A DNA stretch of 64,000 bases, from contig CP014609.1 in the NCBI GenBank assembly GCA_001586195.1, forward strand, positions 2,082,001 through 2,146,000, given 5' to 3'. Both the position numbers and the translations under genes were made by a program. The notes beneath the pieces were generated by a model that was given only the letters and a program-made list of their open reading frames with translations, had not been told where the DNA came from and did not search any database. This stretch comes from Solibacillus silvestris. GTDB taxonomy: Bacteria; Bacillota; Bacilli; Bacillales_A; Planococcaceae. Below, in pieces: positions 38,913 through 47,654 of the stretch (its first letter is position 1; each line of letters opens with the position of its first letter).

Positions 38913-39785
38913 CTAAACCGTTTCGATATCCGTTTGTTCCTCCGACTTCGGTGCCGGATTTTTTAACTGACGAAAGTTTTTATAGTATTTGACGAGTAAG
39001 ATAATAATAATGGCCGCAAAAATTAAGAAGAACGCCACGTTTATCAGCAATTCCTGCTGGGCTGCTTCTGTTGTCGGTAAATCAAGTTTTGTCGTTTGAT
39101 TTGTATAGACAAACTGGAGATATGCCAAGAAGTTATTAAAGCTATGTAAAAGCATTGGTATCACGATATTTTTCGTTTTTAAATACGCGTAGCCAAGCAC
39201 GCATCCTAATGCAAAGGCAAATACGACATTGATTGGGTTAAGGTGGATAACACCAAATATAAGGGAGGAAATAATAATACTCTTTTGCGGACTCCATCTC
39301 AAGGTGAAACGGCGAAGCAAGATCCCTCTAAATAACATCTCCTCATATATGGGGGCAAGAATGCAAATATTAATAAAGAATAATACGTAAACGAGAAATG
39401 ATGGCTGTACTTCATCCAAATTCAGCATCGGAAAGAATGAAAACAGTTCCCGTATATGCTCTTCAAAAATAAGATACACAATCGTGAATAGGATTGTTGT
39501 AAATACAACGGTAATCAATTGGAAGCTAGCGGTAATCGATAAATATTTTGCCCAGCGCCCTTTTGTCATCGTAGTATGAATCGGCTGTTCATTAAACGAG
39601 AAATTCCATTTTTTTGTTTGATGCAGCAAGTACATTAAACAGCTGACCGAAACAAAAAATGTAACCCATTCCTCACTTGCTGGGATATCGATTAAAAATA
39701 ACAAGATAAAGCTCGCTATGAATATACCAATCGCAAACAGTATAAAATAGCGAAGCTTAAAATTTTTCAATTCACTATAATCCAT
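38913..39785 (-). CDS. CPBP family intramembrane metalloprotease
   Basis: The 290-residue membrane protein has about eight helices. The Abi/CPBP motifs are IYEEMLFRGILLRRF (EExxxR) and LIFGVIHLNPINVVFAFALG (second His motif). Members process prenylated or other membrane substrates or give bacteriocin self-immunity. The substrate is unknown here. It starts at ATG 39785 behind GGGGGTG, divergent from the two-component operon, with a gap of about 160 bases between them. Confidence 0.9.
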   Translation of the reverse strand: MDYSELKNFKLRYFILFAIGIFIASFILLFLIDIPASEEWVTFFVSVSCLMYLLHQTKKWNFSFNEQPIHTTMTKGRWAKYLSITASFQLITVVFTTILFTIVYLIFEEHIRELFSFFPMLNLDEVQPSFLVYVLFFINICILAPIYEEMLFRGILLRRFTLRWSPQKSIIISSLIFGVIHLNPINVVFAFALGCVLGYAYLKTKNIVIPMLLHSFNNFLAYLQFVYTNQTTKLDLPTTEAAQQELLINVAFFLIFAAIIIILLVKYYKNFRQLKNPAPKSEEQTDIETV

Positions 39786-39947
39786 TATTTTACACCCCCT
39801 GTAAATAGAGTAACATGAAATGGAAGTTTTATCCCAAGCATCGCTACCCCTTTTTGATCATTTTTCACCGAATAACGTTTCTCCATTGCCAATACCGCCT
39901 CTTTTACAATACGATGGATACAAAACAGATAGAAGTGGGTGTTTTGC

Positions 39948-40652
39948 ATGTCTAAAATTTTAATTGTGGAAGATGAACAGCAGATCGCGCGTGTATTACA
40001 GCTGGAGTTAGGGTTTGAAGGCTATGAAACAACAATTGCCAATACCGGTACGGACGGTTTGCTAAAATTTCATGAAGACGAATATGATTTAGTGTTGCTT
40101 GATGTGATGCTTCCGGAGCTGAACGGCCTGGAAGTGCTGAAACGAATTCGCAAACATAATGAAACCGTTCCCGTTCTTTTACTCACTGCTAAAAGCAATA
40201 TTGAAGATAAAGTGACAGGGCTTGATTACGGGGCAAATGACTATATAACAAAACCATTTGAATTCGATGAACTGCTTGCACGAATTCGTGTTGCATTGCG
40301 ATTTTCGCACAAATCTGCTCCAGAACCAACATCATCGTCTGTCCACACATTTCAGGACTTATCATTAAATGAGCAAACCCGAGAAGTCACAAGAAACGCG
40401 CTACAAATTGATTTGACTCCTCGTGAGTTTGACTTGCTGCTGCATTTTATGAAGCACGCTAAACTTGTACAGTCACGGGAACAGCTGCTGAATGCAGTTT
40501 GGGGATATGACTATTATGGTGATACAAATGTTGTCGATGTATATGTCCGTTATTTGCGTCAAAAACTAGAGGTAAATCTGAATTTACCGCCACTACTACA
40601 TACAGTTCGCGGTGTCGGCTATGTGTTAAAGGAAGCGTCAAATGAAACTTAA
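39948..40652 (+). CDS. OmpR-family response regulator
   Basis: The 234-residue product has a receiver domain (VEDEQ acidic pair, phospho-acceptor Asp in LVLLDVMLPELNG, Lys in ITKPF) and a winged-helix DNA-binding domain ending TNVVDVYVRYLRQKLE and TVRGVGYVLK. ATG 39948 is favoured over GTG 39939 because GGGTG lies six bases before it. It overlaps the kinase gene by 11 bases. The arrangement with PepSY genes resembles ykoG-ykoH-ykoI of B. subtilis. Confidence 0.94.
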   Translation: MSKILIVEDEQQIARVLQLELGFEGYETTIANTGTDGLLKFHEDEYDLVLLDVMLPELNGLEVLKRIRKHNETVPVLLLTAKSNIEDKVTGLDYGANDYITKPFEFDELLARIRVALRFSHKSAPEPTSSSVHTFQDLSLNEQTREVTRNALQIDLTPREFDLLLHFMKHAKLVQSREQLLNAVWGYDYYGDTNVVDVYVRYLRQKLEVNLNLPPLLHTVRGVGYVLKEASNET

Positions 40653-42003
40653 TACAAAAGTAAATCTGTTTTCCATGTTATTGACTTCGGTTATTTTAAT
40701 CGGTAGTTTTACAGGCATTTATTATTTGTATAAAGAGTTTGCTTTTTCCACAGAGGCAGAGCAATTACAGGCACGGGCAAATGAGCTGACAACAGCAATA
40801 AGCGCACTTGAATCCATGGATGGAATTGATTCGATTTTCGGGGCATATCTCCCGACTGATGGAGCGATCATCGTTCGTGAGATTGATGATAATACGGGTA
40901 AACCATTAATCCGTCTTCAAAAAACCTCGGAGCAAATTGATTTTAAACTTGATCCGGCACAGCATTATACGGAAAAAACAATACATGATGTCCCTCATAT
41001 CGCACTTGCTACTCCAATCATTTTGCCGAATGATGAAATTGCCGAGGCAAAGCTGATCCAGCCATTGCCGACCATTACCGATAATATGAATCGACTGTTA
41101 ATTATATTAGTTTTGATGACACTTGTTGCACTCATTCCGATTTATTTGGCGAGCCAACTATTTGTTCAACTGATCGTAAAACCCGTTTTGCAGCTAACGT
41201 CGACGATGGAAAAAAATATTCAGCAGTCCAGCTATGAACAGATTCCCACCCGCAAGCAATCGAACGATGAAATAGCACAAATGGCAACGACGTACAATCA
41301 TTTAATGGCACAGTTGGAAGATGCCCATGACAAACAGCAGCAATTTGTCGGCAATGCTTCACATGAACTGAAAACACCGTTAACGGTCATTGAAAGTTAT
41401 ACAAAGCTGTTAAAACGCCGTGGCACACAAGACGCAAAAATTACGGAAGAAGCGTTGGAAGCAATTTTAAAGGAAACTACCAATATGAAGGCCATGATTG
41501 AACAAATGCTCGCATTGGCAAAAACAAATGAAATGACGAAAATCAATATGACGACATTTGCATTACAGCCTTTTATCGATCAGATTGTTCAAAGTATAAA
41601 AACTGCTTATCATCGTGAGATTCACGTTAATATTCCTGATGTTGACATTACAACGGATGAAGCAAAATTAAAACAGCTGCTTTTTATATTTATTGATAAT
41701 GCACGAAAATACAGTGACGATGTCATTAAAATTCACGCTTCTGTGAAAAATGATCTGCATATCTCTATACAGGATTTTGGTGTTGGTATACCTCAAGAGG
41801 ACCTTCCGAATTTGTTCCATCGTTTTTACCGGGTTGATAAAGACCGTAACCGGAAAACTGGTGGCACCGGCATTGGCCTCTCGATTGCAAAGGAACTCGC
41901 CGATCGTCTGAATGCCGAAGTTTCCATTGACAGTGAACTAGGAAAAGGAACAACGATTTTACTCATCGTTCCACTTTCAGGAGGTGCACAACATGAAAGC
42001 TAA
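40642..42003 (+). CDS. Sensor histidine kinase
   Basis: The 453-residue kinase has two membrane helices (about 8-30 and 150-172) enclosing an extracellular sensor of about 120 residues. A HAMP segment, the H-box ASHELKTPLTVIESYTKLL, N-box DNARKYS and G-boxes DFGVGIP and GGTGIGLSIAKEL follow. It should phosphorylate the regulator encoded just upstream. The stimulus is unknown. The two PepSY proteins downstream may act on the sensor domain. Confidence 0.94.
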   Translation: MKLNTKVNLFSMLLTSVILIGSFTGIYYLYKEFAFSTEAEQLQARANELTTAISALESMDGIDSIFGAYLPTDGAIIVREIDDNTGKPLIRLQKTSEQIDFKLDPAQHYTEKTIHDVPHIALATPIILPNDEIAEAKLIQPLPTITDNMNRLLIILVLMTLVALIPIYLASQLFVQLIVKPVLQLTSTMEKNIQQSSYEQIPTRKQSNDEIAQMATTYNHLMAQLEDAHDKQQQFVGNASHELKTPLTVIESYTKLLKRRGTQDAKITEEALEAILKETTNMKAMIEQMLALAKTNEMTKINMTTFALQPFIDQIVQSIKTAYHREIHVNIPDVDITTDEAKLKQLLFIFIDNARKYSDDVIKIHASVKNDLHISIQDFGVGIPQEDLPNLFHRFYRVDKDRNRKTGGTGIGLSIAKELADRLNAEVSIDSELGKGTTILLIVPLSGGAQHES

Positions 42004-42538
42004 ATGGATTACCCTATGCATCGCCGTCATTCTCATTGGATTTTTCATTACAATGACAGTCAAGCAATTATCAACACCGCATGAGCTGAACACGAATGAA
42101 CTGGAAGTGAAGATTAAAGATATTTATAATGCGGAAGTCCAAACATTGGTGAAAGAAAAAGATCAATTTATCGCTTCGTTCAATAAAGATGGTTCGATTT
42201 TTGAAGTGAATGTAAATGCCGTTACAGGGCAATTTTCCGATTTAAAGCTCATTCATAAAAATGAAAAAAAGCAAGATGAGCAAAATAATTCGGAAGTATC
42301 AAAAGAAGATCAAACATCTACAAGTAAGCCAGTTGAAAAAGCAACAAAGCCAGTACTGTCTGAACAGCAGGTCGTAGATATTGCATTAAAGGAAGTGCCT
42401 GGTGAAGTTGATTCAGTGGAATTTGAAGGTAACGCTGAAGGCGGCGTCTATTTTGTGGAGATTGAACAGGAAGATGATGTCATCGTTCAAGTCCATGCCA
42501 TTACCGGCGAAATTATCGTAATTCAATATGATGATTAG
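41993..42538 (+). CDS. Membrane-anchored PepSY-domain protein
   Basis: The 181-residue product starts at ATG 41993 behind AGGAGGTG and overlaps the kinase gene by 11 bases. An N-terminal anchor (about 5-25) is followed by a PepSY-like unit (about 30-80), a Lys/Ser/Thr-rich linker, and a second PepSY unit (VVDIALKEVPGEVDSVEFEG, ending ITGEIIVIQYDD). PepSY domains are thought to inhibit peptidases or sense outside the membrane. Part of the regulator-kinase operon. Confidence 0.85.
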   Translation: MKAKWITLCIAVILIGFFITMTVKQLSTPHELNTNELEVKIKDIYNAEVQTLVKEKDQFIASFNKDGSIFEVNVNAVTGQFSDLKLIHKNEKKQDEQNNSEVSKEDQTSTSKPVEKATKPVLSEQQVVDIALKEVPGEVDSVEFEGNAEGGVYFVEIEQEDDVIVQVHAITGEIIVIQYDD

Positions 42539-42628
42539 TTTTCTCATCAATTTCTAATAATTCTCTCAGACCGTTTTCATATTCGCTCGTTATACTGACA
42601 TTACAAACAAGAAAAGGAGCGAGTAAAT

Positions 42629-43204
42629 ATGAATAAAAAATTTTTAGCAATCCCGGCATTACTAGTAGCAATTGGTGGAGGCGCTGTATTCGCACAGTCC
42701 GATTTATTTGCGCAAGCAGAAAACAACCCAAGTATTTCAGCTGGTGAAGCAAAGAAAATTGCGTTAAAACAATTAAACGGTGAAATTATTGGTTTTGAAT
42801 ATGATCGAGATGATCGTACACCACATTATGAAATTGACATCTTAAAAGACAATGAAAAAATTGAGGTTGAAGTGAATGCAGGTACAGGTAAAGCGGTTGT
42901 AACAGAACGTGAAAACATTCGTACAGTTACAGCGGAAAATACCGAAAAAACCGATGATACAGTAAAAGGAACGGATTCATCGAACACTTCTGCTGTTATC
43001 ACGGAAAAGCAGGCAATTGAAATTGCTCAAGCGAAAGCAAAAGGTACCGTAACGGACCTGGAATTGGATGAAGATGACAACCGTCTGATCTATGAGATTG
43101 AAATCCGTAACGGTAAAATGGAGTACGATTTTGAAATCTATGCAAAAACAGGCGACATTATTAAGTACGAAGAAGATTTAGACGATGACCGTTTTGATAA
43201 CTAG
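42629..43204 (+). CDS. Secreted protein with two PepSY domains
   Basis: The 191-residue product has a signal peptide (about 1-27, MNKKFLAIPALLVAIGGGAV) and two PepSY units: AGEAKKIALKQLNGEIIGFEYD and EKQAIEIAQAKAKGTVTDLELD (cores KKIALKQLNGEI and AIEIAQAKAKG). A Thr/Asp/Glu linker separates them. ATG follows AAAAGGAGCGAG. A TTATACT-like -10 lies in the 90-base gap, so it may also be made separately from the upstream operon. Very acidic C-terminus. Confidence 0.85.
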   Translation: MNKKFLAIPALLVAIGGGAVFAQSDLFAQAENNPSISAGEAKKIALKQLNGEIIGFEYDRDDRTPHYEIDILKDNEKIEVEVNAGTGKAVVTERENIRTVTAENTEKTDDTVKGTDSSNTSAVITEKQAIEIAQAKAKGTVTDLELDEDDNRLIYEIEIRNGKMEYDFEIYAKTGDIIKYEEDLDDDRFDN

Positions 43205-43224
43205 TCAATATAAGCACTAATATT

Positions 43225-43261
43225 AAAAAAGGAGCGCAGATTGATTTCTGCGCTTTATTTT
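43225..43261. terminator. Terminator after the PepSY gene
   Basis: AGCGCAGA and TCTGCGCT pair over a six-base loop, with A and T tracts, between convergent genes. Confidence 0.82.
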
Positions 43262-44002
43262 TCATTTTGCCTTTCTCGCCTTTAAGATTATAAAGGAAGG
43301 ACGATGCTGTTCTTTTTGTAGGCTTGGAAGTAATTCGATTGCTTCGTCTGTTGGCATTGGCTCCACTAACTTTTCTATTTGTAACCCGTTGTTGATCAGT
43401 GTGTTTATAATTGTTTCGATTCTACGATGGTACATTACGACATTGTCAACAAGCCAGTTCTGTGTTCGTTTCCCCTCATCTTGGTAACGTGAAACTGCAA
43501 AATGCGAGGGTGTTTCTTTCTTATCTGTAATCCATTGTTCCACACCTTTATTAGCTGTTGAAATCGGGTGCTCGATGGAGAAAAGGAAAATTCCTTCTGG
43601 ACACAATGCTCTGGTTACCTTTTCAATGACCCCTTCAAAATCCGCTACATAATGAAGTGCCAATGCGCTTGTTATAAGATGATAATTCGATTCCTGCAAG
43701 ATTATATCTTCAATTGAGATTTGTTGAAAGTGAAGACGATTACTTTTATAGCGCTTTTTTGCTGCGGCAATCATGTTACCTGAAATATCGATTGCATCAA
43801 CATACTGTGCCCCGTTTACAACACAGTCATTTGCAAACTCCCCTTTTCCACAGCCTAAATCCAATAAGACTTTCCCTTTTATATCCGGCATTAGTGCTAT
43901 AAAATTGGGCCGCTCCAGCAAATTGTTATAATTAAATTTCCGATTTCGAATTTCTTCATATCCTTTGAAAAACAAGTCATTATCATAAATATTTTGCTTC
44001 AT
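43262..44002 (-). CDS. Class I SAM-dependent methyltransferase
   Basis: The 246-residue protein has the SAM-binding motif VLLDLGCGKGEFANDCV (about 45-60), followed by AIDISGNMI and a post-motif ITSALALHYVADFEGVI. This pattern is that of UbiE/Methyltransf_11-type small-molecule methyltransferases. The substrate cannot be read from sequence. It starts at ATG 44002 and is divergent from the 44236 gene. A strong hairpin lies in the gap. Confidence 0.9.
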   Translation of the reverse strand: MKQNIYDNDLFFKGYEEIRNRKFNYNNLLERPNFIALMPDIKGKVLLDLGCGKGEFANDCVVNGAQYVDAIDISGNMIAAAKKRYKSNRLHFQQISIEDIILQESNYHLITSALALHYVADFEGVIEKVTRALCPEGIFLFSIEHPISTANKGVEQWITDKKETPSHFAVSRYQDEGKRTQNWLVDNVVMYHRRIETIINTLINNGLQIEKLVEPMPTDEAIELLPSLQKEQHRPSFIILKARKAK

Positions 44003-44149
44003 TCTTTTCCTCGTTTCACCATAACGTTATGACTATTTTGCGCAACCTCATTATCACATAGCAGGAAAATTTTAAATAGACTTATATTTCAAATTTTAGT
44101 AAGATGTAGATAGAGGCATGTCTAGTTTTACTAATTCCACTTTTTTTAT

Positions 44150-44188
44150 AAAAACTATGCAAATTCCTTCGCGATTTGCATAGTTTTT
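44150..44188. terminator. Strong hairpin in a divergent gap
   Basis: AAAAACTATGCAAAT and ATTTGCATAGTTTTT are perfect 15-base complements over a nine-base loop. The flanking genes diverge, so neither ends here. It may end a short unannotated transcript. Confidence 0.7.
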
Positions 44189-44235
44189 ATTCTTTATGCC
44201 CTCTCTTCAAACTTATTCGGAATTGAGGAAAGTTT

Positions 44236-44856
44236 ATGAACAATGATTCGAAAAGCATCCTACTCTTTTTTCTGTTTGTTTTATCCACCCATTCAATTTA
44301 TGTCGTTTCTCAACGCATAGAACATCTGGAGCTGGCTTTAGCGCTGCTCACATTTGCTTTATTTGTTTTATTTGTTTTGCTGATTTTCAAGATCAGCTTA
44401 AGATCGATTGTCATTACATTAGCAACAATTGTGGCTTTGCTCGATATTAATTCGATTTTCTACTTGTCTCTTCCTGATTTATATACGATCAGTTTCACAG
44501 TCGGTGTACTTCTATTTCTTTGTTTTTATTATGGAAAAGCAAAAGATGCGGTACTTGCAGGGATCGGTTTTTGTATTATGAATTTAGTGATTCATATCGA
44601 ACCATTAATACAATGGGAATGGATTATCCTTTTTTTACTACATAGCATTCTGTTTATCATCGGGAGCAAAAACCAATTTACGATTACAAAAAGAATTTAT
44701 GTAGGGTTATTTGGTGTAACCTTCCTTTTACTTGTTGCAGGTATTTTGAGTGAACATAACTATTGGGCGGCTGTTGGACTTTTACTGTATTTGGCGGTGC
44801 TGATTGGGATAGATTTCGTTTTTCGAAAACAACAAAGTACCTATACAACACATTGA
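44236..44856 (+). CDS. Unknown polytopic membrane protein
   Basis: The 206-residue product is hydrophobic throughout, with about seven membrane helices (LLFFLFVLSTHSIYVV onward) and short basic loops. I recognise no family. It starts at ATG 44236 behind GAGGAAAG and is followed after 14 bases by the 44871 gene, so the two probably form an operon. The last residues RKQQSTYTTH are outside the membrane. Confidence 0.7.
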   Translation: MNNDSKSILLFFLFVLSTHSIYVVSQRIEHLELALALLTFALFVLFVLLIFKISLRSIVITLATIVALLDINSIFYLSLPDLYTISFTVGVLLFLCFYYGKAKDAVLAGIGFCIMNLVIHIEPLIQWEWIILFLLHSILFIIGSKNQFTITKRIYVGLFGVTFLLLVAGILSEHNYWAAVGLLLYLAVLIGIDFVFRKQQSTYTTH

Positions 44857-44870
44857 GGTGAGACATTCTG

Positions 44871-45320
44871 ATGAAAAATGTAAATCGTTTATTTCTTATT
44901 ATTGCTATCATTATCCTTGTTATTATTGGCCGCTATTTTATGGCACAAAATGAAGTAACGGTAATACCTGACGTAACAGCAGTAACGAATGAACAGGTGA
45001 TTGAAACAGTTCGCGGTAGCTATTGCTGGCATTCTGCAGGTGAAGCAGAGTGTGTTGATACGGCTGCCCCGCATGAAATTATAATTGCACAGAAAACCCC
45101 TTACGTAAAAGTACATCCAGGGGAAGTAATGGAATTTCAATATAGTCAAAATGTAACGAGTGTTTCCATTCAACAATGGATTGATGATTATGATTATAAA
45201 GAAATTGCCACATCGACACGTTTTAATGCCCCACTGGAAAAAGGTATGTATATCATTTCCAGTATGGCGCGCTTTAGCAACGGTGATGTGACAGACAGTA
45301 TTGCAATCGAAGTAGAATAA
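44871..45320 (+). CDS. Unknown exported protein with N-terminal anchor
   Basis: The 149-residue product has one membrane segment (about 7-23), then an extracytoplasmic domain with the motif GSYCWHSAGEAECVDTAAP and a beta-rich remainder (PHEIIIAQKTPYVKVHPGEV, YDYKEIA, GMYIISSMARFSNGDVT). The two Cys could form a disulphide. I have the impression that similar CW...C proteins occur in bacilli without known function. It follows the 44236 gene closely and ends in a strong terminator. Confidence 0.7.
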   Translation: MKNVNRLFLIIAIIILVIIGRYFMAQNEVTVIPDVTAVTNEQVIETVRGSYCWHSAGEAECVDTAAPHEIIIAQKTPYVKVHPGEVMEFQYSQNVTSVSIQQWIDDYDYKEIATSTRFNAPLEKGMYIISSMARFSNGDVTDSIAIEVE

Positions 45321-45322
45321 CT

Positions 45323-45362
45323 AAAAAGGGAAGTGTCCGGTTATTTTGGACACTTCCTTTTT
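45323..45362. terminator. Bidirectional terminator
   Basis: AAAAAGGGAAGTGTCC and GGACACTTCC-TTTTT pair over a nine-base loop between convergent genes. Confidence 0.88.
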
Positions 45363-45380
45363 ATGTGCGGTTTACTATTA

Positions 45381-46859
45381 TTAGCGTTTTGTAATTTCCG
45401 CTAATTCACTATGTAGCTGCTGAAGTTCATTACTGGCATCCGCAATCGATTTCATCATGATATGCTCTTCATTTATTGAACTTGCGATTTCTTCAGTCAT
45501 TGCAGCATTTTCTTCAGAAATAGCGGACATATTTTCAATTTGATTCATTATTTTTTCAACAAGCTCGTTTGTATGTGTAATTGTCGACATGTTTAGATGA
45601 AGCTTCCCTTGTATATCATTAAATGATAGTTTAATTCCATCAAATGAACTTGTAATTTCGTTTAATGTGCCAACACTTGAATGAACTGCTTCTTTTCCTT
45701 CATAAGCTTTTAACTGGGCAGTTGTTGCTCGCTCAAGCAACTGCTGTGTAACAACGGTAATACTCGTTGCGATTTTTGCACTTTCTTCCGCAAGTTTTTT
45801 CACTTCTTCTGCAACAACCGCAAATCCTTTCCCATGCTCCCCTGCCCGTGCTGCTTCTATTGAAGCATTTAAAGACAGTAAATTCGTCTGATCCGCTATT
45901 GCTTTAATACCATTTAGCAGATTGTTTACATTTGCAAGGCTCTCTTGCATATTGTCAATTGTCGTTGTCGTTAAATCAATGGAGTCGCTTAATGTTGCCA
46001 TATCAGCTGTAACAATGTGCACCTGCTTCCAGCTCCGTTCAATCGCTTCCTGCACTTCATTCGAATCCTTTACAGTCGATTTAGAAGACTCTTTCGTTTT
46101 TACCATATTTTCATGAGATAAAATGATTTGTTCATTAATTTGCTGAATCATTTCAGCTTCATTATGAATGGCTGCTGCCATTTGATTCGATGACTGTAAA
46201 ATTGTTTCGCTCGCAACATTTAATGTCCCCACATTTTCATTTACATGTGTAATATTTTGTGCAAGCTGGATTGAACCTTCATCGATTTTATTTAATACTG
46301 ATGTTAAATTTTCCAACAGTTCTTTTGCTACCCGCTCTTTTTCCTGGGCATCCTTCACGAGTTTGTTGCCCCATTGTGTCAATCGGTAAAGCAAATAGTT
46401 ACAACCGGTCATACTCACAAATACTGTAATGAATACGGCCAGATTGGCATTTACCCCTAATAAATTTTCCGGCACTGCTATGTATAAGAAAACATAAAAG
46501 ATACTGACAATCAGTAAAAATGTCTTAATCAACCGTTCATTAAAATACATTGCTCCCATAATAAATGTGACAAACAACATATAATGTTTATTGATTGTAT
46601 ACCCATCAAGATAGAACAATAAAAATACGACAGATGCAGGAATCAGTACAAAAATTAATCCTTTGGCAAAATTAGAAATATTCAAGAAATAATTGACCGT
46701 CGATAATAAGATAACTCCGGTTCCTGCAATTAAATATGGAACTGAATTACTAAAACCGTTTGCAATCACAAGCGGTGAAACAATTAAAATAGCCAGTCCA
46801 ATCGTAATAAACAGATTTAATTGATGAATCCAATTAACCTTTTCGTTGCGTTTCTTCAA
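45381..46859 (-). CDS. Methyl-accepting chemotaxis protein with a multi-helix membrane domain
   Basis: The 492-residue receptor has about six membrane helices in the first 170 residues instead of the common two-helix periplasmic sensor. A long coiled-coil signalling domain follows, with the hairpin tip [20 protein letters not shown] and [22 protein letters not shown]. No HAMP domain is evident. It may sense a change in the membrane, such as energy state. It starts at ATG 46859 behind AGGAGGGAA. Confidence 0.92.
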   Translation of the reverse strand: MKKRNEKVNWIHQLNLFITIGLAILIVSPLVIANGFSNSVPYLIAGTGVILLSTVNYFLNISNFAKGLIFVLIPASVVFLLFYLDGYTINKHYMLFVTFIMGAMYFNERLIKTFLLIVSIFYVFLYIAVPENLLGVNANLAVFITVFVSMTGCNYLLYRLTQWGNKLVKDAQEKERVAKELLENLTSVLNKIDEGSIQLAQNITHVNENVGTLNVASETILQSSNQMAAAIHNEAEMIQQINEQIILSHENMVKTKESSKSTVKDSNEVQEAIERSWKQVHIVTADMATLSDSIDLTTTTIDNMQESLANVNNLLNGIKAIADQTNLLSLNASIEAARAGEHGKGFAVVAEEVKKLAEESAKIATSITVVTQQLLERATTAQLKAYEGKEAVHSSVGTLNEITSSFDGIKLSFNDIQGKLHLNMSTITHTNELVEKIMNQIENMSAISEENAAMTEEIASSINEEHIMMKSIADASNELQQLHSELAEITKR

Positions 46860-46977
46860 GCTTTTCCCTCCTAGGAATTTTGGATTACAAATAAAATACT
46901 TTGTAGGAATATATTACAACTCAAGATCAAACTATTCAATGGACTTTTTTAACGCGAAGAAATTTATTTTTATTACA

Positions 46978-47012
46978 AAAGAAGCCCACGACATAAAATC
47001 GTGAGCTTCTTG
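46978..47012 (-). terminator. Terminator after kynB
   Basis: AAGAAGC-ACGA and TCGT-GCTTCTT pair with a small internal mismatch over a six-base loop, followed by T-rich DNA. Confidence 0.7.
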
Positions 47013-47020
47013 TTATTATT

Positions 47021-47644
47021 TCACTCTATCAACTTTTTTCGAACGACCGCACGAACAGGTGCACCGTCAGCACCTGCTATTTTAAGCGGCAATGCAATCA
47101 ATTCATAAAGGCCTTGCTGAACATGCCCTAAATCGAGTCCTTCGAGAATATGAATGCCATGTTCGTACAACTTGTGATGAGCCAATACTTCCTTGCTGTC
47201 CAATGGATCAACGGAAGGATTGTCTATGCCAAGCAATATTACACCGCGCTCCTTTAAAAATGGCGCTACATTCGGATGAATAACCGGAATAGTTTGCGGA
47301 AATGCTGCACTCGGCTGTTCAATTGTTTTAAGCAGTACACGCTTTGCACTACGGAAATCAACGGGTTCCAGCGATTGAGCTGTAACCATTTCCTGCCCAA
47401 TGCAATCCACAATCACGCAGTCGCCGATATACACATTCACATCCAATTGCTCGATCGTTTCAGCTTCACTGTTAAAATGAAACGGTGCATCTGCGTGTGT
47501 ACCGGTGTGCAGCGAAGTCGTCATCCGTCCGATATTGACCGAGCCCGTCTGTTGTTTCGTATATCCTACTTCAAAAGAAAACGGTGTATCCCCCGGCCAG
47601 TTCGGCATCCCGTTTTTCATCGGCTGTGTAATATCAATCCACAT
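47021..47644 (-). CDS. kynB: Kynurenine formamidase
   Basis: KynB hydrolyses N-formylkynurenine to kynurenine and formate. The 207-residue cyclase-family protein has the metal site HTGTHADAPFHF (about 47-58), the start WIDITQPMKNGMPNWPGD and the C-terminal HIHILEGLDLG. Length equals known bacterial KynB. It starts at ATG 47644, ten bases after the transporter gene, and is last in the kynU-kynA-transporter-kynB operon. Confidence 0.95.
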   Translation of the reverse strand: MWIDITQPMKNGMPNWPGDTPFSFEVGYTKQQTGSVNIGRMTTSLHTGTHADAPFHFNSEAETIEQLDVNVYIGDCVIVDCIGQEMVTAQSLEPVDFRSAKRVLLKTIEQPSAAFPQTIPVIHPNVAPFLKERGVILLGIDNPSVDPLDSKEVLAHHKLYEHGIHILEGLDLGHVQQGLYELIALPLKIAGADGAPVRAVVRKKLIE

Positions 47645-47654
47645 GGCTTCACCC

